A stretch of DNA of 64,000 nt from Alphaproteobacteria bacterium (GCA_021775805.1 JAJFHD010000097.1:1-64000); one strand, 5' to 3'. Numbered from the stretch's first letter, positions 17,242 to 26,560 are shown. The notes: generated by a model not told the origin, from the letters alone. Translations and numbers: made by a program.

Positions 17242-17892
17242 TCAGGCCACAGCCCCGGCCCAGGTTTCCTCGTGCATGATACGCACCCGTTGCACGGCCG
17301 GTCGGGCCATGATCGTGTTCGTCAGGCGTTCGATGTTCGGATAGTCGCTGATCGTTCCTGGAAATACCTGCGGCCAGATCGCCTGCATGGCCAGGCAGTA
17401 GTCGCACACAGTTCGGTGGTCGCCGAACAAGAACGGGCCTGGGACCAGGGCTTCGTCGATGACGGCAAGGATTTTCTCAAGCCGGCCCTGAGACGCTCTC
17501 TTCAGCTTTTCCTGGTTGCTCTCGTCATCGAAATAGAATTCCGGATGGTACTGGATCAGCACTTCCGGCTGCAGCGTTGAAGCGAAATAGTGGATCCACT
17601 GCAGCATGCGTCCCCGGCGCGGATCGCCCACAGGAACAACGAGACCGGATTCCGGATGGCGCTCGGCCAGGTAGAGCGCGATTGCGCCGGTTTCGAAGAC
17701 CGTACCATCAGGACCGTCAAGGGCCGGAACACGGCAATGCGGACTTGCCTTGAAAAACGCCGGATCGGGCTCATCGGCAAAGAGTTCGACCAGTCGCGCC
17801 TCATAGGGTGCGCCGATCTCCTCGAGCACCGCGTGGGCAATCAGCGCATAGGTATTGGGCGCACAGTAGAGTGTGTAACGATCCGCAGTCAT
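17242..17892 (-). CDS. Glutathione S-transferase family protein
   Basis: 216 aa. I chose ATG 17892; the frame could open at TTG 17901. The N-terminal thioredoxin-like domain (YTLYCAPNTYALIAHAVLEE) contains the glutathione-binding PALDGPDGTVFETGAIALYL block near residue 60. A helical C-terminal domain has FGDHRTVCDYCLAMQ near 160. It resembles the GST at 27936 in layout (RVPxL...ETGAIxxYLAERHPE...VGDPRR). It sits 22 bp after the dimethylglycine dehydrogenase-like gene on the same strand. In catabolic operons GSTs often isomerise, conjugate or dehalogenate intermediates; the exact reaction here is unknown. Confidence 0.88.
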   Translation of the reverse strand: MTADRYTLYCAPNTYALIAHAVLEEIGAPYEARLVELFADEPDPAFFKASPHCRVPALDGPDGTVFETGAIALYLAERHPESGLVVPVGDPRRGRMLQWIHYFASTLQPEVLIQYHPEFYFDDESNQEKLKRASQGRLEKILAVIDEALVPGPFLFGDHRTVCDYCLAMQAIWPQVFPGTISDYPNIERLTNTIMARPAVQRVRIMHEETWAGAVA

Positions 17893-17914
17893 GATAACCA
17901 ACCGGCCTCCAGAC

Positions 17915-20335
17915 CTACGCTCTCATCCGAGCGCCTTGAGGATCATAAAGCGGTCCGGTGTGTATCCGGGCCGCACACTTGTCACCGAGGATCTCGATGG
18001 CATAGTCACCCCCCTCCGACACCGTGTCAGGTCTCACATATCCCAGCGCAATATGCTTCTCAACATGGGCACCATAGCCACCGGAAGATACATAACCAAC
18101 CCACTCGTCATTGAGGAATATGGCCTCGTCGCCCCAGACGCAAGCATCGCCTGCGTCGACCGTGAACGTCGCCCGCACTTCCTGCGGACCGGCATCACGC
18201 TGTTTGAGGGCGGCCTCCCGCCCCACGAAGGCGCCCTTGTTGAGTGCCACGAAGCGGTCGAGCCCCGCCTCGAACGCGGTGTAGTCCGGCGACAACTCTG
18301 TACCCCAGGCCGGAAAACTCTTCTCCAGACGTGTCATCATCAGGGCCCTGGTGCCGACAAGCCTCAGACCAAGTCCATCACCTGCGTCGACCAGCTGTTC
18401 ATACAGTGTACGCTGGCCATCAAGCGGGCAGTAGAGCTCGTAGCCGGTCTCGCCGGTGAACGATACTCTGAGCGCAGTCACGTCCGGCACTCGGCCGATG
18501 TCGAGCACCCGGACGTTCATGAACCCGAAGCTGGATGTGTCCACATCGTCCCCGGCAATCCGGCTAAGGAGTTCCTGGGCGCCGGGGCCGGCGATATGAA
18601 GGCCCGACAACGCGTCGGAACGGTTTGTAACCGTCACGCCCTCCGCCGGCAGGTAGCGGTTGAAGTGACGCTGGAAGGCGTTTTGCATGGTGTCTGCGCC
18701 GAGCACGAGGAACCGGTCCTCTGCCAGCCTGGAGATTGAAAAATCACCGATCAGCATACCCTTGTCGCTCAACATCGGCGACAGGGTCATCCGTCCGGTC
18801 TGCTTGGGCATGAGGTTGGCCATTATCCTGTTGAGCCAGGCTTCCGCACCAGTGCCCGTGACCTCGAACTTGGCCATTGCCGAAAACTCCATCAATCCCA
18901 CGCCATTGCGGATGGCACGGCATTCGTCAGCAACCGGGGACCACCAGTTGGGCTGGCGAAAGGTCAGCGTATCGTGGGCGGAGGCACGATCGGGGGCAAA
19001 CCACAAGGGGTGTTCGAGGCCGAAACTTGAACCAAACACGGCATTGGCCTGCACCAGCTTGTCGTGCACCGGTGGCGTCTGGATCGGCCGGCCGACATCA
19101 AACTCCTGGTACGGGTAGATCCGGTCCGACCGGTGTTCGTAAAAATACCCGGTCAGAGCCTTGGTGTACGACTGCGTGGCCCAGGCACCGTACCGTGCCA
19201 CATCCCAGCAGAAGATATCGAACGGCGGCTCACCCTCCATGATCCATTCGGCCATGATCCGGCCGATTCCCGCCCCCTGGTTGAAACCCGTCATCACGCC
19301 GTTGGCGCAGAAGTAGTTCTTCAGGTCGGGATGGGGTCCCAGAAGCGGGCCGAGATCCGGTGAGAAGATCATCGGCCCGTTGATGACCCTTTTGACGCCC
19401 GCAGTGGCGAGGCAGGGCATGGTTTCCACGGACTTCTCGAAATGCCATTCCATGCGCCCCAGATCGTCGGGCAGAAGCTCATGGCCAAAGTCGGACGGTG
19501 TTCCATGCTCCGACCAGTGCAGACACGGGGTCTCGTAAGCCCCCAGCAACAGCCCCTGGCCCTCCTGACGGGCATAGCAGTTGATATCGCCGTCATTGAT
19601 TTGCGGCAGTTCATGACCCATGGCCTCGATCTCGGGCACGGATTCGGTGACCAGATAATGATGCTCCACCGGCATGAGCGGCAGCGAAATGCCGGCCAGC
19701 GCCGCCACTTCCCGGCCCCAGAGGCCGGCCGCGTTGACCACATGGTCGGCGTTGATTGTGCCGTCCTTTGTCACCACCTGCCAGCCACCGTCCGGGTTCG
19801 GATTTGTCTCCAGAACCGGGTTGTGCCGGTAAATCACAGCCCCAAGCTTCCTGGCTGCCGCAGCAAACGCCTGGGTCGCACTTGCCGGGTCCACATGACC
19901 GCCCTGTTCCTCCCACAACACACCCACCAGGGGTGTGGTATCGAGGATAGGGGCCTTTTGCCTGGCTTCTTCCATCGATATGAATTCAGACTCGATCCCC
20001 AGGCGGCGCACGGCACTCTGCATCATCTTCATGGAGTCGACTTCGTCGTGGCTCCGGCATAGGTTCAGACCACCGGTGTAATGAAAGCCGCAGGATTGCC
20101 CGCTTTCGCGTTCCAGCTCCGGATAGATCTCGAATGTATACTTGTGAACTTCCGCCACCGCGTTCGGGCGCGTCACAGTAAAAAGACCGCCGGCGGCGTG
20201 CCAGGACGACCCCGACGTGAGTTCCTGGCGCTCAATCAGGACCACGTCCGTCCAGCCGTATCTGGCCAGGTGGTACAGAATGCTGCAGCCGACTACGCCG
20301 CCACCGATGACAACAACCCGCGCATGGTTTTTCAT
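17915..20335 (-). CDS. FAD-dependent dehydrogenase with GcvT domain (dimethylglycine/sarcosine dehydrogenase-like)
   Basis: 806 aa. I chose ATG 20335 behind GAGGTG; the frame runs 19 codons further without support. The N-terminal DAO domain starts VVVIGGGVVGCSILYHLARYGW (dinucleotide fold, residues ~6-27) and contains SSWHAAGGLFTVTRPN, the covalent-FAD region of this family. A FAO_M linker lies in the middle. The C-terminal half is a GcvT aminomethyltransferase-like tetrahydrofolate domain (FTGETGYELYCPLDGQ...LGLRLVGTRAL). Such fusions oxidise dimethylglycine, sarcosine or related N-methyl amines and pass the methyl group to folate. It is the first gene of the operon with GST and MttB, and TGTGATCACA lies 97 bp upstream. 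Confidence 0.9.
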   Translation of the reverse strand: MKNHARVVVIGGGVVGCSILYHLARYGWTDVVLIERQELTSGSSWHAAGGLFTVTRPNAVAEVHKYTFEIYPELERESGQSCGFHYTGGLNLCRSHDEVDSMKMMQSAVRRLGIESEFISMEEARQKAPILDTTPLVGVLWEEQGGHVDPASATQAFAAAARKLGAVIYRHNPVLETNPNPDGGWQVVTKDGTINADHVVNAAGLWGREVAALAGISLPLMPVEHHYLVTESVPEIEAMGHELPQINDGDINCYARQEGQGLLLGAYETPCLHWSEHGTPSDFGHELLPDDLGRMEWHFEKSVETMPCLATAGVKRVINGPMIFSPDLGPLLGPHPDLKNYFCANGVMTGFNQGAGIGRIMAEWIMEGEPPFDIFCWDVARYGAWATQSYTKALTGYFYEHRSDRIYPYQEFDVGRPIQTPPVHDKLVQANAVFGSSFGLEHPLWFAPDRASAHDTLTFRQPNWWSPVADECRAIRNGVGLMEFSAMAKFEVTGTGAEAWLNRIMANLMPKQTGRMTLSPMLSDKGMLIGDFSISRLAEDRFLVLGADTMQNAFQRHFNRYLPAEGVTVTNRSDALSGLHIAGPGAQELLSRIAGDDVDTSSFGFMNVRVLDIGRVPDVTALRVSFTGETGYELYCPLDGQRTLYEQLVDAGDGLGLRLVGTRALMMTRLEKSFPAWGTELSPDYTAFEAGLDRFVALNKGAFVGREAALKQRDAGPQEVRATFTVDAGDACVWGDEAIFLNDEWVGYVSSGGYGAHVEKHIALGYVRPDTVSEGGDYAIEILGDKCAARIHTGPLYDPQGARMRA

Positions 20336-20431
20336 GATACACCTCGAACTCGCGTCACCACAGCCAGCGGAACACACAGAAAACCGCTGCAATCCTCCTT
20401 AACCTACCCATAGCATTCTGTTCAACAAAAA

Positions 20432-20441
20432 TGTGATCACA
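20432..20441. promoter_or_regulatory. GntR-regulon operator TGTGATCACA
   Basis: Perfect copy of the palindrome, 97 bp upstream of the dimethylglycine dehydrogenase-like start and 273 bp upstream of the divergent gntR gene. Confidence 0.72.
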
Positions 20442-20533
20442 CAAAACAGTGTTTCATCAATGCAGGGCAATGGTGGACCCGATATCTGCCTATAAATTGG
20501 CAACAAGTGTAGAATCTTAACAGAAGGGAAAAC

Positions 20534-20543
20534 TGTGATCACG
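20534..20543. promoter_or_regulatory. GntR-regulon operator, one mismatch (TGTGATCACG)
   Basis: Nine of ten positions match the island palindrome. It lies on the gntR side of the divergent region, 171 bp before the gntR start, and suits autoregulation. Confidence 0.6.
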
Positions 20544-20595
20544 GAATTTCAAACTCTATGCAAATCCATGATTTTCCGCCGATGACTGCCGGTAT

Positions 20596-20619
20596 CCGGG
20601 GCAATCCCCGGCGCTTTTG
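20596..20619 (+). terminator. Possible attenuator or terminator hairpin in the gntR leader
   Basis: CCGGGG pairs perfectly with CCCCGG over a CAAT loop and is followed by CGCTTTTGTT. The stem is short (6 bp) but all G/C, and the T-run is four long. It lies about 100 bp before the gntR start, downstream of both operators. Confidence 0.35.
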
Positions 20620-20714
20620 TTCACGCCGGTCCTGGCAGGAGTTTGACAAGACCATGGGGCCTGACTATGCAACACGCATGGCAGGACACGAGTCCCACTG
20701 CAGTCTGATGGAGC

Positions 20715-21419
20715 ATGATGGCAAGAACATCCATGGCTAAGATCGCAACCGCCGGTGCAACCCCGCTTGACGGGCCGTTGAACGAGCGCGTTTACCAGAC
20801 GGTCAAATGGGGCCTGATCGTCGGCGATTTTGCGCCGAACGACGCCATATCAATCCGGCGCATTGCCGCGGAACTGGGCATCAGCACGATGCCGGTCCGC
20901 GAGGCGCTAAAACGTCTGGTCTCCGAGCGCGCCCTGACTTCGTCCGCCAACCGTTCATTCCGTGTTGCCGACCATGAACCCAAGAAGATTTCCGAACTGT
21001 TCTTCCTTCGATCGTCCCTCGAGGGCATAGCGACGGAACTCGCCACCACGCGTCTGACCGCACCGCAGATCGACCGGCTGGACGAGCTGGCAACGCAGAT
21101 GGACACCGACGTTGTTCAGCGCGACGCCAACAACTATCTGTCCAGAAACTACACGTTCCACTTCACCATCTACACCGCGGCGGGCAATGGCGAACTGGTA
21201 TCCGTGATCGAAAGCCTGTGGGCTCAGACCGGCCCGTTCCTTGCCATGGGTGTGCGCAATGTCGGCATGACACCGGACTGGAGGCGCAAGCACGGCGAGA
21301 TTGCCGAAGCCATTCGCGCAAGAGACGCCGCCAGTGCCCGCGCTCATATCGAAGACGACATCAGTTGGGGCACGGAGGTCTTCAAGGACGTTCGCGAGAG
21401 CAGCCGGGCGTCAGACTGA
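20715..21419 (+). CDS. GntR-family transcriptional regulator, FCD (FadR) subfamily
   Basis: 234 aa. The start is uncertain among ATG 20715, 20718 and 20733; a GGAG lies just upstream of the first two. The winged helix-turn-helix occupies roughly residues 20-85 (LNERVYQTVKWGLIVGDF, then IRRIAAELGISTMPVREALKRL). An FCD effector domain follows, with FFLRSSLEGIATELA and the RRKHGEIAEAIRARD helix whose His commonly ligates metal. It is the only GntR gene in the window. Two copies of the TGTGATCACA motif lie in its own upstream region, and further copies precede the surrounding catabolic operons, so it is the best candidate to bind them. Its end overlaps the convergent soxG stop by 9 bp. Confidence 0.9.
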   Translation: MMARTSMAKIATAGATPLDGPLNERVYQTVKWGLIVGDFAPNDAISIRRIAAELGISTMPVREALKRLVSERALTSSANRSFRVADHEPKKISELFFLRSSLEGIATELATTRLTAPQIDRLDELATQMDTDVVQRDANNYLSRNYTFHFTIYTAAGNGELVSVIESLWAQTGPFLAMGVRNVGMTPDWRRKHGEIAEAIRARDAASARAHIEDDISWGTEVFKDVRESSRASD

Positions 21420-22001
21420 CCAAGCGGATCTCTTCAGGGCCACTTCGAGCCGTTGCCAGAGCGACAGGCACAAGCTCCGATCCATCTGAATTTCAAAGTG
21501 CTCAACATCAAGACACCTGATCTGCGCGGTGTGTCTGGCGAGCGTCGTCCTCACGCAACCGCCGGGCAAAAACCTTCCCGGGCGCAGATCAGTCGTGGCG
21601 AGGCCGGACAGCACCGGCCGCACACCCGCTCCGGCCAACGCCAACGTGACAAACCCGTGACTGATGTCGGTCATTGAAAGCTGATCTGCCACGCCGACCG
21701 CTTCCGCTACCTCCGGCGGTGTCAGGCCGTCACTGATGGCCAACACGACAGCGGGCCCCGTTCGGCAAACAATCACACCGTCGGCAGTACGGAAGCTGTT
21801 CAAGGTCGGCACTGGCTTGACGGCCCGTTCAAGGTCATCGACTGATCGGGATTCAATCCGAAGCACAGTGCGCGTGGCAAATTCCCGAATCGCAATACCG
21901 GTTGCATCGCGATGGTTGTCTCCCCACGATTTCAGCTCGGCGGCAAGGACCGGTTCCCGTTCTGGCAGGTCAAACACGCAACCGGTCTCCCTTCTGATCA
22001 T
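21411..22001 (-). CDS. soxG: Sarcosine oxidase, gamma subunit
   Basis: 196 aa small subunit of heterotetrameric sarcosine oxidase. SoxG proteins are poorly conserved; support comes from length, a GcvT-like fold pattern (TRTVLRIESRS, then DISHGFVTLALAG and RTTLARHTAQIRCLD) and its position as the last gene of soxBDAG. The start overlaps the soxA end by 32 bp. The 3' end overlaps the convergent gntR gene by 9 bp, so the two messages are antisense to each other at their ends. Confidence 0.87.
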   Translation of the reverse strand: MIRRETGCVFDLPEREPVLAAELKSWGDNHRDATGIAIREFATRTVLRIESRSVDDLERAVKPVPTLNSFRTADGVIVCRTGPAVVLAISDGLTPPEVAEAVGVADQLSMTDISHGFVTLALAGAGVRPVLSGLATTDLRPGRFLPGGCVRTTLARHTAQIRCLDVEHFEIQMDRSLCLSLWQRLEVALKRSAWSV

Positions 22002-24972
22002 AAAAGTGAGACGGAACGATTTTCACTTCGACGCTCTCGTTGGCAATCGGCGATACAGCCCAGACATGCTCGTCATGGCGTTGATGTCCGGATCTCACAA
22101 ACGCCAGGGCAATCGGCTGCCCCAGCGTCGTGCTGACAAGCGATGCTGTAACGTGACCCTGCGAGGCCTGGCTTTGGCCGGACCAGGGCGCACCGGTCAC
22201 CATGGCCCCCACTGGTATGGCGGTTGCCCGGTCGACCGGCATCAGCCCAACCAGTTGATCCCGCTCGCTCGACTGCAACCGGGGTCGCGACAACAGCGCC
22301 CTGCCCAGAAAATCCTTGGTTGTCGAAACCATGCGTCCCAGCCCCAGATCGTTGGGAACGGTGCGGCCGTCAATTTCGGTTCCCACCGATACATGCCCTT
22401 TCTCGATCCTCATGACGTCGAGCGCCTCAAGTCCGTATGGCATCAGGCCATATGGCTTTCCAGCGTCCATGACCCGGTCCCACAGGGCGTCGGCATAGCC
22501 CGCCGGGACATTGATCTCGAACCCCAATTCGCCGGAAAAACTGACCCGGAACACCCGCGACGGCAACCCCGCGACCATTCCCTGACGAACACTGGCCGGA
22601 GGAAAAGCGTCGTTGGAGACATCAAACGAAGGGTGGAGTTTTTCGAGGACTTTTCGGGCTTGTGGGCCAGCAACCGCAAGGCTTGCCCAGTGATCGGTGA
22701 CAGAAGTCACCCGCACATCCAGATCCCGCCAGTGCACTTGCCTGAGCTTTTCCGTATGCAGCCACACCCGCCAGGATTGTGCGGTCGTCATGGTGACAAG
22801 ATAATGCTCGTCGCCGAGACGCGAGACCGTTCCGTCGTCGAGAACAATCCCGTCCTCTCGCAGCATCAGGCTGTAGCGCACTCTTTCGTGTGCTAGCTTT
22901 CCCAGATTGTTGCAATAGAGCCTTTCCAGAAAGGTCAGGGCGTCAGGGCCTTTTATGTCGGCCTTACCAAGGGTCGACATGTCGGCAATCCCCACGTTTT
23001 CCCGTGTATTGCGGACCTCCCGATCGATCGCCTGCGCCATTGTCTCACCATCCAGCGGATAGTATCTGGGGTAGATCCAGTCGCCGGACTCAACGGTGAC
23101 AACACCGGATCGCCGGCTCGAGGCGTGAAACGGTGTGCGCCGGGCAGCGGCCATCAGGGGACCCTTTGCATCCCCTGCAATCTGACCAAACAATACAGGT
23201 GACACCGGCGGTCGTAGGGTTGTATGGCCAATTTCCCTGCCCGGTATGCCAGTCAATTCTGCGATCACATTGATCGCATTGACATTGCTGGTCTTGCCCT
23301 GATCCGTTCCCATCCCCGTTGTGGTGTAGCGTTTGACATGCTCGATCGACTGAAATCCCTCCTCCACGGCCAGGGCCAGATCGTTGACCGTGACGTCGTT
23401 TTGAAGGTCGACGAATGATTTTTGAACCGCGCCAAGCAAAGTTTCAGCTGGAACCGACGCATCTGCTGCCTGGCAAACCGGCTGGTGATCAACGATCGGT
23501 ACCCTATGAGCTTTTGAGCCGGTGTCGAAACCGGCTTCGCCAGCAGCCCATAATCCCCGGTCGTGTCCTGACCTGATACACTCATCAAGTGCCGGAAAAC
23601 CCGCCGCCGCCCCGGCAGGACGAAGCCCATCAGGCGGATCCGCGGCGACAAGCGTCTTCAGCAGTTCATCGAAGACCAACCTGCCGCCGGCCTGCGAATG
23701 GAGCTGAAGTGACGGCGTCCAGCCGCCCGACACACACAGCAGGTCGCAGGCGTATCGAGCCACGGAGGCTTCCTCGTCTGCCGCCGGACGAACGTCGATC
23801 GATGATACCTGCCGGCTCCCTTGCGTCGCCATGGGCCAGTGCCCGGCCAGCAGCGGCACACCGTCGGGCACCAGTCGCGCGATGTCGTCAGCGACGCTGG
23901 CCCTGATATCGACGACCGCGCTGAGTACCATGTCCGCACTCTGCAGGTCAGCAATGGTCCCATAGGCTGAATCATTGTTGGTGACAACGACCGCGCGTCG
24001 TCCAGGGCGCACACCATGGTGGCGTATGTAGCAGCGTACTGCCGAGGCAAGCATGATCCCAGGGCGGTCATTGCCGGGAAACACCAGCGGCCGCTCTACC
24101 GCCCCGGTCGCCAGGACAACACGGCCCGCCCGTAGTTTGATCAATCGCCTCGAGACTTTTTTATGGTCGTGTGGCAAGGACGTCGCCGCTGCCTGGTCAA
24201 GCAGGACCAATTTGTGATCGTGGCAGGCAATCGCGGCCGTACCCGTCAGGATGCGGATGTTTTTTGCATTGCCCAGCTCTTGCACCGCAGACCGAATCCA
24301 TTCCGCGGAAGATAGTGTGCCGATCAGTGCCGTCTCCCAGGCAAGACTTCCTCCCAGGGACGGTTGTTCATCGCACAACACCACGTCGGCGCCGGCGCGG
24401 CCTGCGGCAAGCGCTGCAGCAATGCCGGCGGCCCCGCCACCGATCACCAGAACGTCACAATGGCCGTTGATCGTCTCGTAGGTTTCCTGGTCCGGACCGG
24501 ACGGCGGCTGCCCAAGCCCCGCCGCCCGGCGGATGATCTTCTCATAGGTCATCCATGCCCGCTTCGGCCACATGAACGTCTTGTAGTAGAAACCGGCCGC
24601 CAGGATTCTCGAGAACAGCTGCGCGGCTGCGCCTATGTCAAAATGGAGACTCGGCCAGGCATTCTGCGAAGACGCCTCAAGTCCTTCATGGAGCATCACC
24701 TGGGTCGCCCGCAGGTTGGGGATCGCCCGATCACCGGTATGAAGCCGGATCAGCGCATTGGGTTCTTCAGATCCCGCCGAGAACACGCCGCGCGGCCGGT
24801 GATACTTGAAACTGCGGCCGACAAGCGTGACATCGTTTGCAAGCAGCGCCGACGCCACCGTGTCGCCGGCAAACCCGGTATAGGTCCGGCCGTCAAATCG
24901 GAACCGGAGGGGCCGGGTCCGGTCAAGGCCCCCGTCCGCCGCCAGGCGATTGATCTGTAAAGCCAGCTTCAT
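21970..24972 (-). CDS. soxA: Sarcosine oxidase, alpha subunit
   Basis: 1000 aa, the usual SoxA length. The domains in order are an N-terminal Fer2_4-like region (FRFDGRTYTGFAGDTVASAL) and a FAD/NAD-binding fold with GGGAAGIAAALAAGRAG near residue 180. A SoxA middle region (FVDLQNDVTVNDLALAVEEG) follows, and a C-terminal GcvT tetrahydrofolate domain (VSFSGELGFEINVPAGY). The complex oxidises sarcosine to glycine and transfers the methyl to folate as 5,10-methylene-THF with H2O2 release. Its ATG overlaps the soxD TGA by 4 bp. Confidence 0.95.
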   Translation of the reverse strand: MKLALQINRLAADGGLDRTRPLRFRFDGRTYTGFAGDTVASALLANDVTLVGRSFKYHRPRGVFSAGSEEPNALIRLHTGDRAIPNLRATQVMLHEGLEASSQNAWPSLHFDIGAAAQLFSRILAAGFYYKTFMWPKRAWMTYEKIIRRAAGLGQPPSGPDQETYETINGHCDVLVIGGGAAGIAAALAAGRAGADVVLCDEQPSLGGSLAWETALIGTLSSAEWIRSAVQELGNAKNIRILTGTAAIACHDHKLVLLDQAAATSLPHDHKKVSRRLIKLRAGRVVLATGAVERPLVFPGNDRPGIMLASAVRCYIRHHGVRPGRRAVVVTNNDSAYGTIADLQSADMVLSAVVDIRASVADDIARLVPDGVPLLAGHWPMATQGSRQVSSIDVRPAADEEASVARYACDLLCVSGGWTPSLQLHSQAGGRLVFDELLKTLVAADPPDGLRPAGAAAGFPALDECIRSGHDRGLWAAGEAGFDTGSKAHRVPIVDHQPVCQAADASVPAETLLGAVQKSFVDLQNDVTVNDLALAVEEGFQSIEHVKRYTTTGMGTDQGKTSNVNAINVIAELTGIPGREIGHTTLRPPVSPVLFGQIAGDAKGPLMAAARRTPFHASSRRSGVVTVESGDWIYPRYYPLDGETMAQAIDREVRNTRENVGIADMSTLGKADIKGPDALTFLERLYCNNLGKLAHERVRYSLMLREDGIVLDDGTVSRLGDEHYLVTMTTAQSWRVWLHTEKLRQVHWRDLDVRVTSVTDHWASLAVAGPQARKVLEKLHPSFDVSNDAFPPASVRQGMVAGLPSRVFRVSFSGELGFEINVPAGYADALWDRVMDAGKPYGLMPYGLEALDVMRIEKGHVSVGTEIDGRTVPNDLGLGRMVSTTKDFLGRALLSRPRLQSSERDQLVGLMPVDRATAIPVGAMVTGAPWSGQSQASQGHVTASLVSTTLGQPIALAFVRSGHQRHDEHVWAVSPIANESVEVKIVPSHFYDQKGDRLRV

Positions 24973-25259
24973 GCCTCGTCACCCGGCAGGCCTTCAGGTC
25001 CAGAAGAGGCGTCTCGGCATTCCAGGATCGCATTGTCGCGGGTATCCCGGCACACCAGCAGCCACCGTTCGCATCCGGCTGTGTGATGCCAGTATTCGCG
25101 GTGCGGTCCCTTTGGATTTTCCCGCACGTGAACGTGGGCATGCCAGTCGCCATGCGTGGACTGGCTGTCGAGCGCCGGCATGGGCGCCTCAGCGCTGCCG
25201 CCATAGGAGAATTCTTCTTCGTTACGCGGTCCACACCAGGGACACGGTATCTGGATCAT
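24969..25259 (-). CDS. soxD: Sarcosine oxidase, delta subunit
   Basis: 96 aa. I chose ATG 25259 with AGAGGGAAA upstream; the frame is open far beyond but overlaps soxB. SoxD is a small zinc-binding subunit. The zinc ligands are visible as CPWCG (residues 6-10) and, later, the HTAGCERWLLVC segment, and the typical GxxxxEFSYGGSA block follows the first pair. It lies between soxB (20 bp gap) and soxA (4-bp overlap), the standard soxBDAG order. Confidence 0.95.
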   Translation of the reverse strand: MIQIPCPWCGPRNEEEFSYGGSAEAPMPALDSQSTHGDWHAHVHVRENPKGPHREYWHHTAGCERWLLVCRDTRDNAILECRDASSGPEGLPGDEA

Positions 25260-25279
25260 GGTGTTTCCCTCTGCGGCAA

Positions 25280-26560
25280 TCAGTGCGCATACGGCCGGGG
25301 TCCGGCCCCGGCGTCGTCGATCAGCCCGCCGGTCTCGAACCGGCTCAGCGAAAACGGCTCCAGCAACGGATGGGTCTCTCCCGATGCAATGGTCCGGGCC
25401 ATTGTCCAGCCTACGGCAGGGGTCGCCTTGAAGCCCGCATAACCCCACCCGGCATTGAGATACAGTCCGTCGACCGTTCCGGGTCCCACGATCGCGTTGC
25501 CATCCATGGGAATATCCGCAATCCCGCCCCACTGGCGCATCAGTCGCATCTTGCTGATGAAAGGAAACATCGCAATCGCGCGTTCGACCACGTCTTCAAT
25601 GCGCCGAAAACCGCCGCGCGACGCATAGGAGTTGTAGGGATCAACGGCACCGCCAAGAACCAGTTCCCCCTTGTCGGTCTGGCTGACGTAAGCCAAGCCC
25701 GCATTGTAGTTCACCACGACGTCGAGCACCGGCTTCACCGGCTCGGAAACAAAGGCCTGTACGGCAAGACTTTCCAGCGGCAGGGTAATCCCCGCCATCG
25801 CGGCCACGACGCTTGAGTGCCCGGCAACGCTGATCAGTACGCGACGTGTCGAAATCTCGCCCTTTGGTGTGATCACACTTTTAACACCCTGTCCGTCAAC
25901 ACCGATACCGGTCACCGGGCATTGTTCGACAATGTCGACACCGCACTGGCTCGCGGCACGGGCATAGCCCCAGGCCACTGCATCGTGGCGAACCGTTCCC
26001 CCGCGCTCCTGCACCAGGGCGCCAACAATCGGGTAGCGTGTGGCTCCATCGAGATTGAGTTGCGGCACCCTTTTGCCGAGCGCCTCACGATCGAGAATCT
26101 CCGCGTCACTACCGCGCAGGCGCATGGCGTTCGCCCGGAGAACGAAACCTTCCAGTTCACCGTCAGAATGGGCGAGGTCGACATAACCGCGTTGAGACAC
26201 CATCAGGTTGTAGTTCAGATCCTGGCTGAGGTCTTCCCAGAGTTTGAGCGAGAATTCCTTTAAGTCAGCGCTGGCGTCGAGAAAGTAGTCCGAGCGGATG
26301 ATTGTTGTGTTTCGGCCTGTGTTGCCGCCCCCCAGCCAACCGCGTTCCAGCACAAGCACCCGGCTAGCCCCATGCAATTTCGCGAGATAGTAGGCCGTTG
26401 CCAACCCATGCCCGCCGCCGCCGATGATCACCACGTCATAGTCTTTCCGGGGTTCGGTCTTGCGCCAGGCCGGAGGCCACCCCCGCCCCTTGCGCCGAGC
26501 CGCACCAATCAGGGACATGAACGAATATCGCCTCGAACTGGAAATGATGTGTTCCCCCAT
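25280..26560 (-). CDS. soxB: Sarcosine oxidase, beta subunit
   Basis: 426 aa. The SoxB-type N-terminus (RYSFMSLIGAARR) precedes the FAD-binding fold VVIIGGGGHGLATAYYLAK near residue 43. Later landmarks are GRNTTIIRSDYF, the covalent-FMN region around HDAVAWGYARA, and the C-terminal IMRQWGG-like MRQWGGIADIPMDG. It carries the non-covalent FAD and covalent FMN and oxidises sarcosine together with SoxA. First gene of the operon. A promoter-like TTGACA-N17-AATGAT lies upstream next to TGTGATCACA, and a further palindrome lies inside the gene. Confidence 0.95.
   Translation of the reverse strand: MGEHIISSSRRYSFMSLIGAARRKGRGWPPAWRKTEPRKDYDVVIIGGGGHGLATAYYLAKLHGASRVLVLERGWLGGGNTGRNTTIIRSDYFLDASADLKEFSLKLWEDLSQDLNYNLMVSQRGYVDLAHSDGELEGFVLRANAMRLRGSDAEILDREALGKRVPQLNLDGATRYPIVGALVQERGGTVRHDAVAWGYARAASQCGVDIVEQCPVTGIGVDGQGVKSVITPKGEISTRRVLISVAGHSSVVAAMAGITLPLESLAVQAFVSEPVKPVLDVVVNYNAGLAYVSQTDKGELVLGGAVDPYNSYASRGGFRRIEDVVERAIAMFPFISKMRLMRQWGGIADIPMDGNAIVGPGTVDGLYLNAGWGYAGFKATPAVGWTMARTIASGETHPLLEPFSLSRFETGGLIDDAGAGPRPYAH
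25867..25878. promoter_or_regulatory. TGTGATCACA palindrome inside soxB
   Basis: GTGTGATCACAC is a perfect 12-bp palindrome containing the regulon motif, within the soxB coding region about 680 bp from its start. It could be an auxiliary operator for looping to the promoter site at 26643, or a coincidence of coding sequence. Confidence 0.4.

Larger units (their letters stand above)
20336..20714. other. 379-bp divergent regulatory region between the dehydrogenase and GntR genes
   Basis: No convincing gene lies here. An open frame at 20558-20740 lacks family features. The region carries two GntR-type palindromes (20432, 20534) 102 bp apart and a GC hairpin with a T-run in the gntR leader (20596). 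The minus-strand TTGAAC at about 20425 could be a -35 for the dehydrogenase operon. Confidence 0.6.

Noticed and set aside
20558..20740. 60-codon frame upstream of gntR
   Set aside because: Overlaps the gntR start, contains the leader hairpin, and has no family resemblance; better read as leader sequence.
21736..22896. 386-codon plus-strand frame opposite soxA/soxG
   Set aside because: Covered by the soxA and soxG genes, whose domains are unambiguous; composition typical of a shadow frame.
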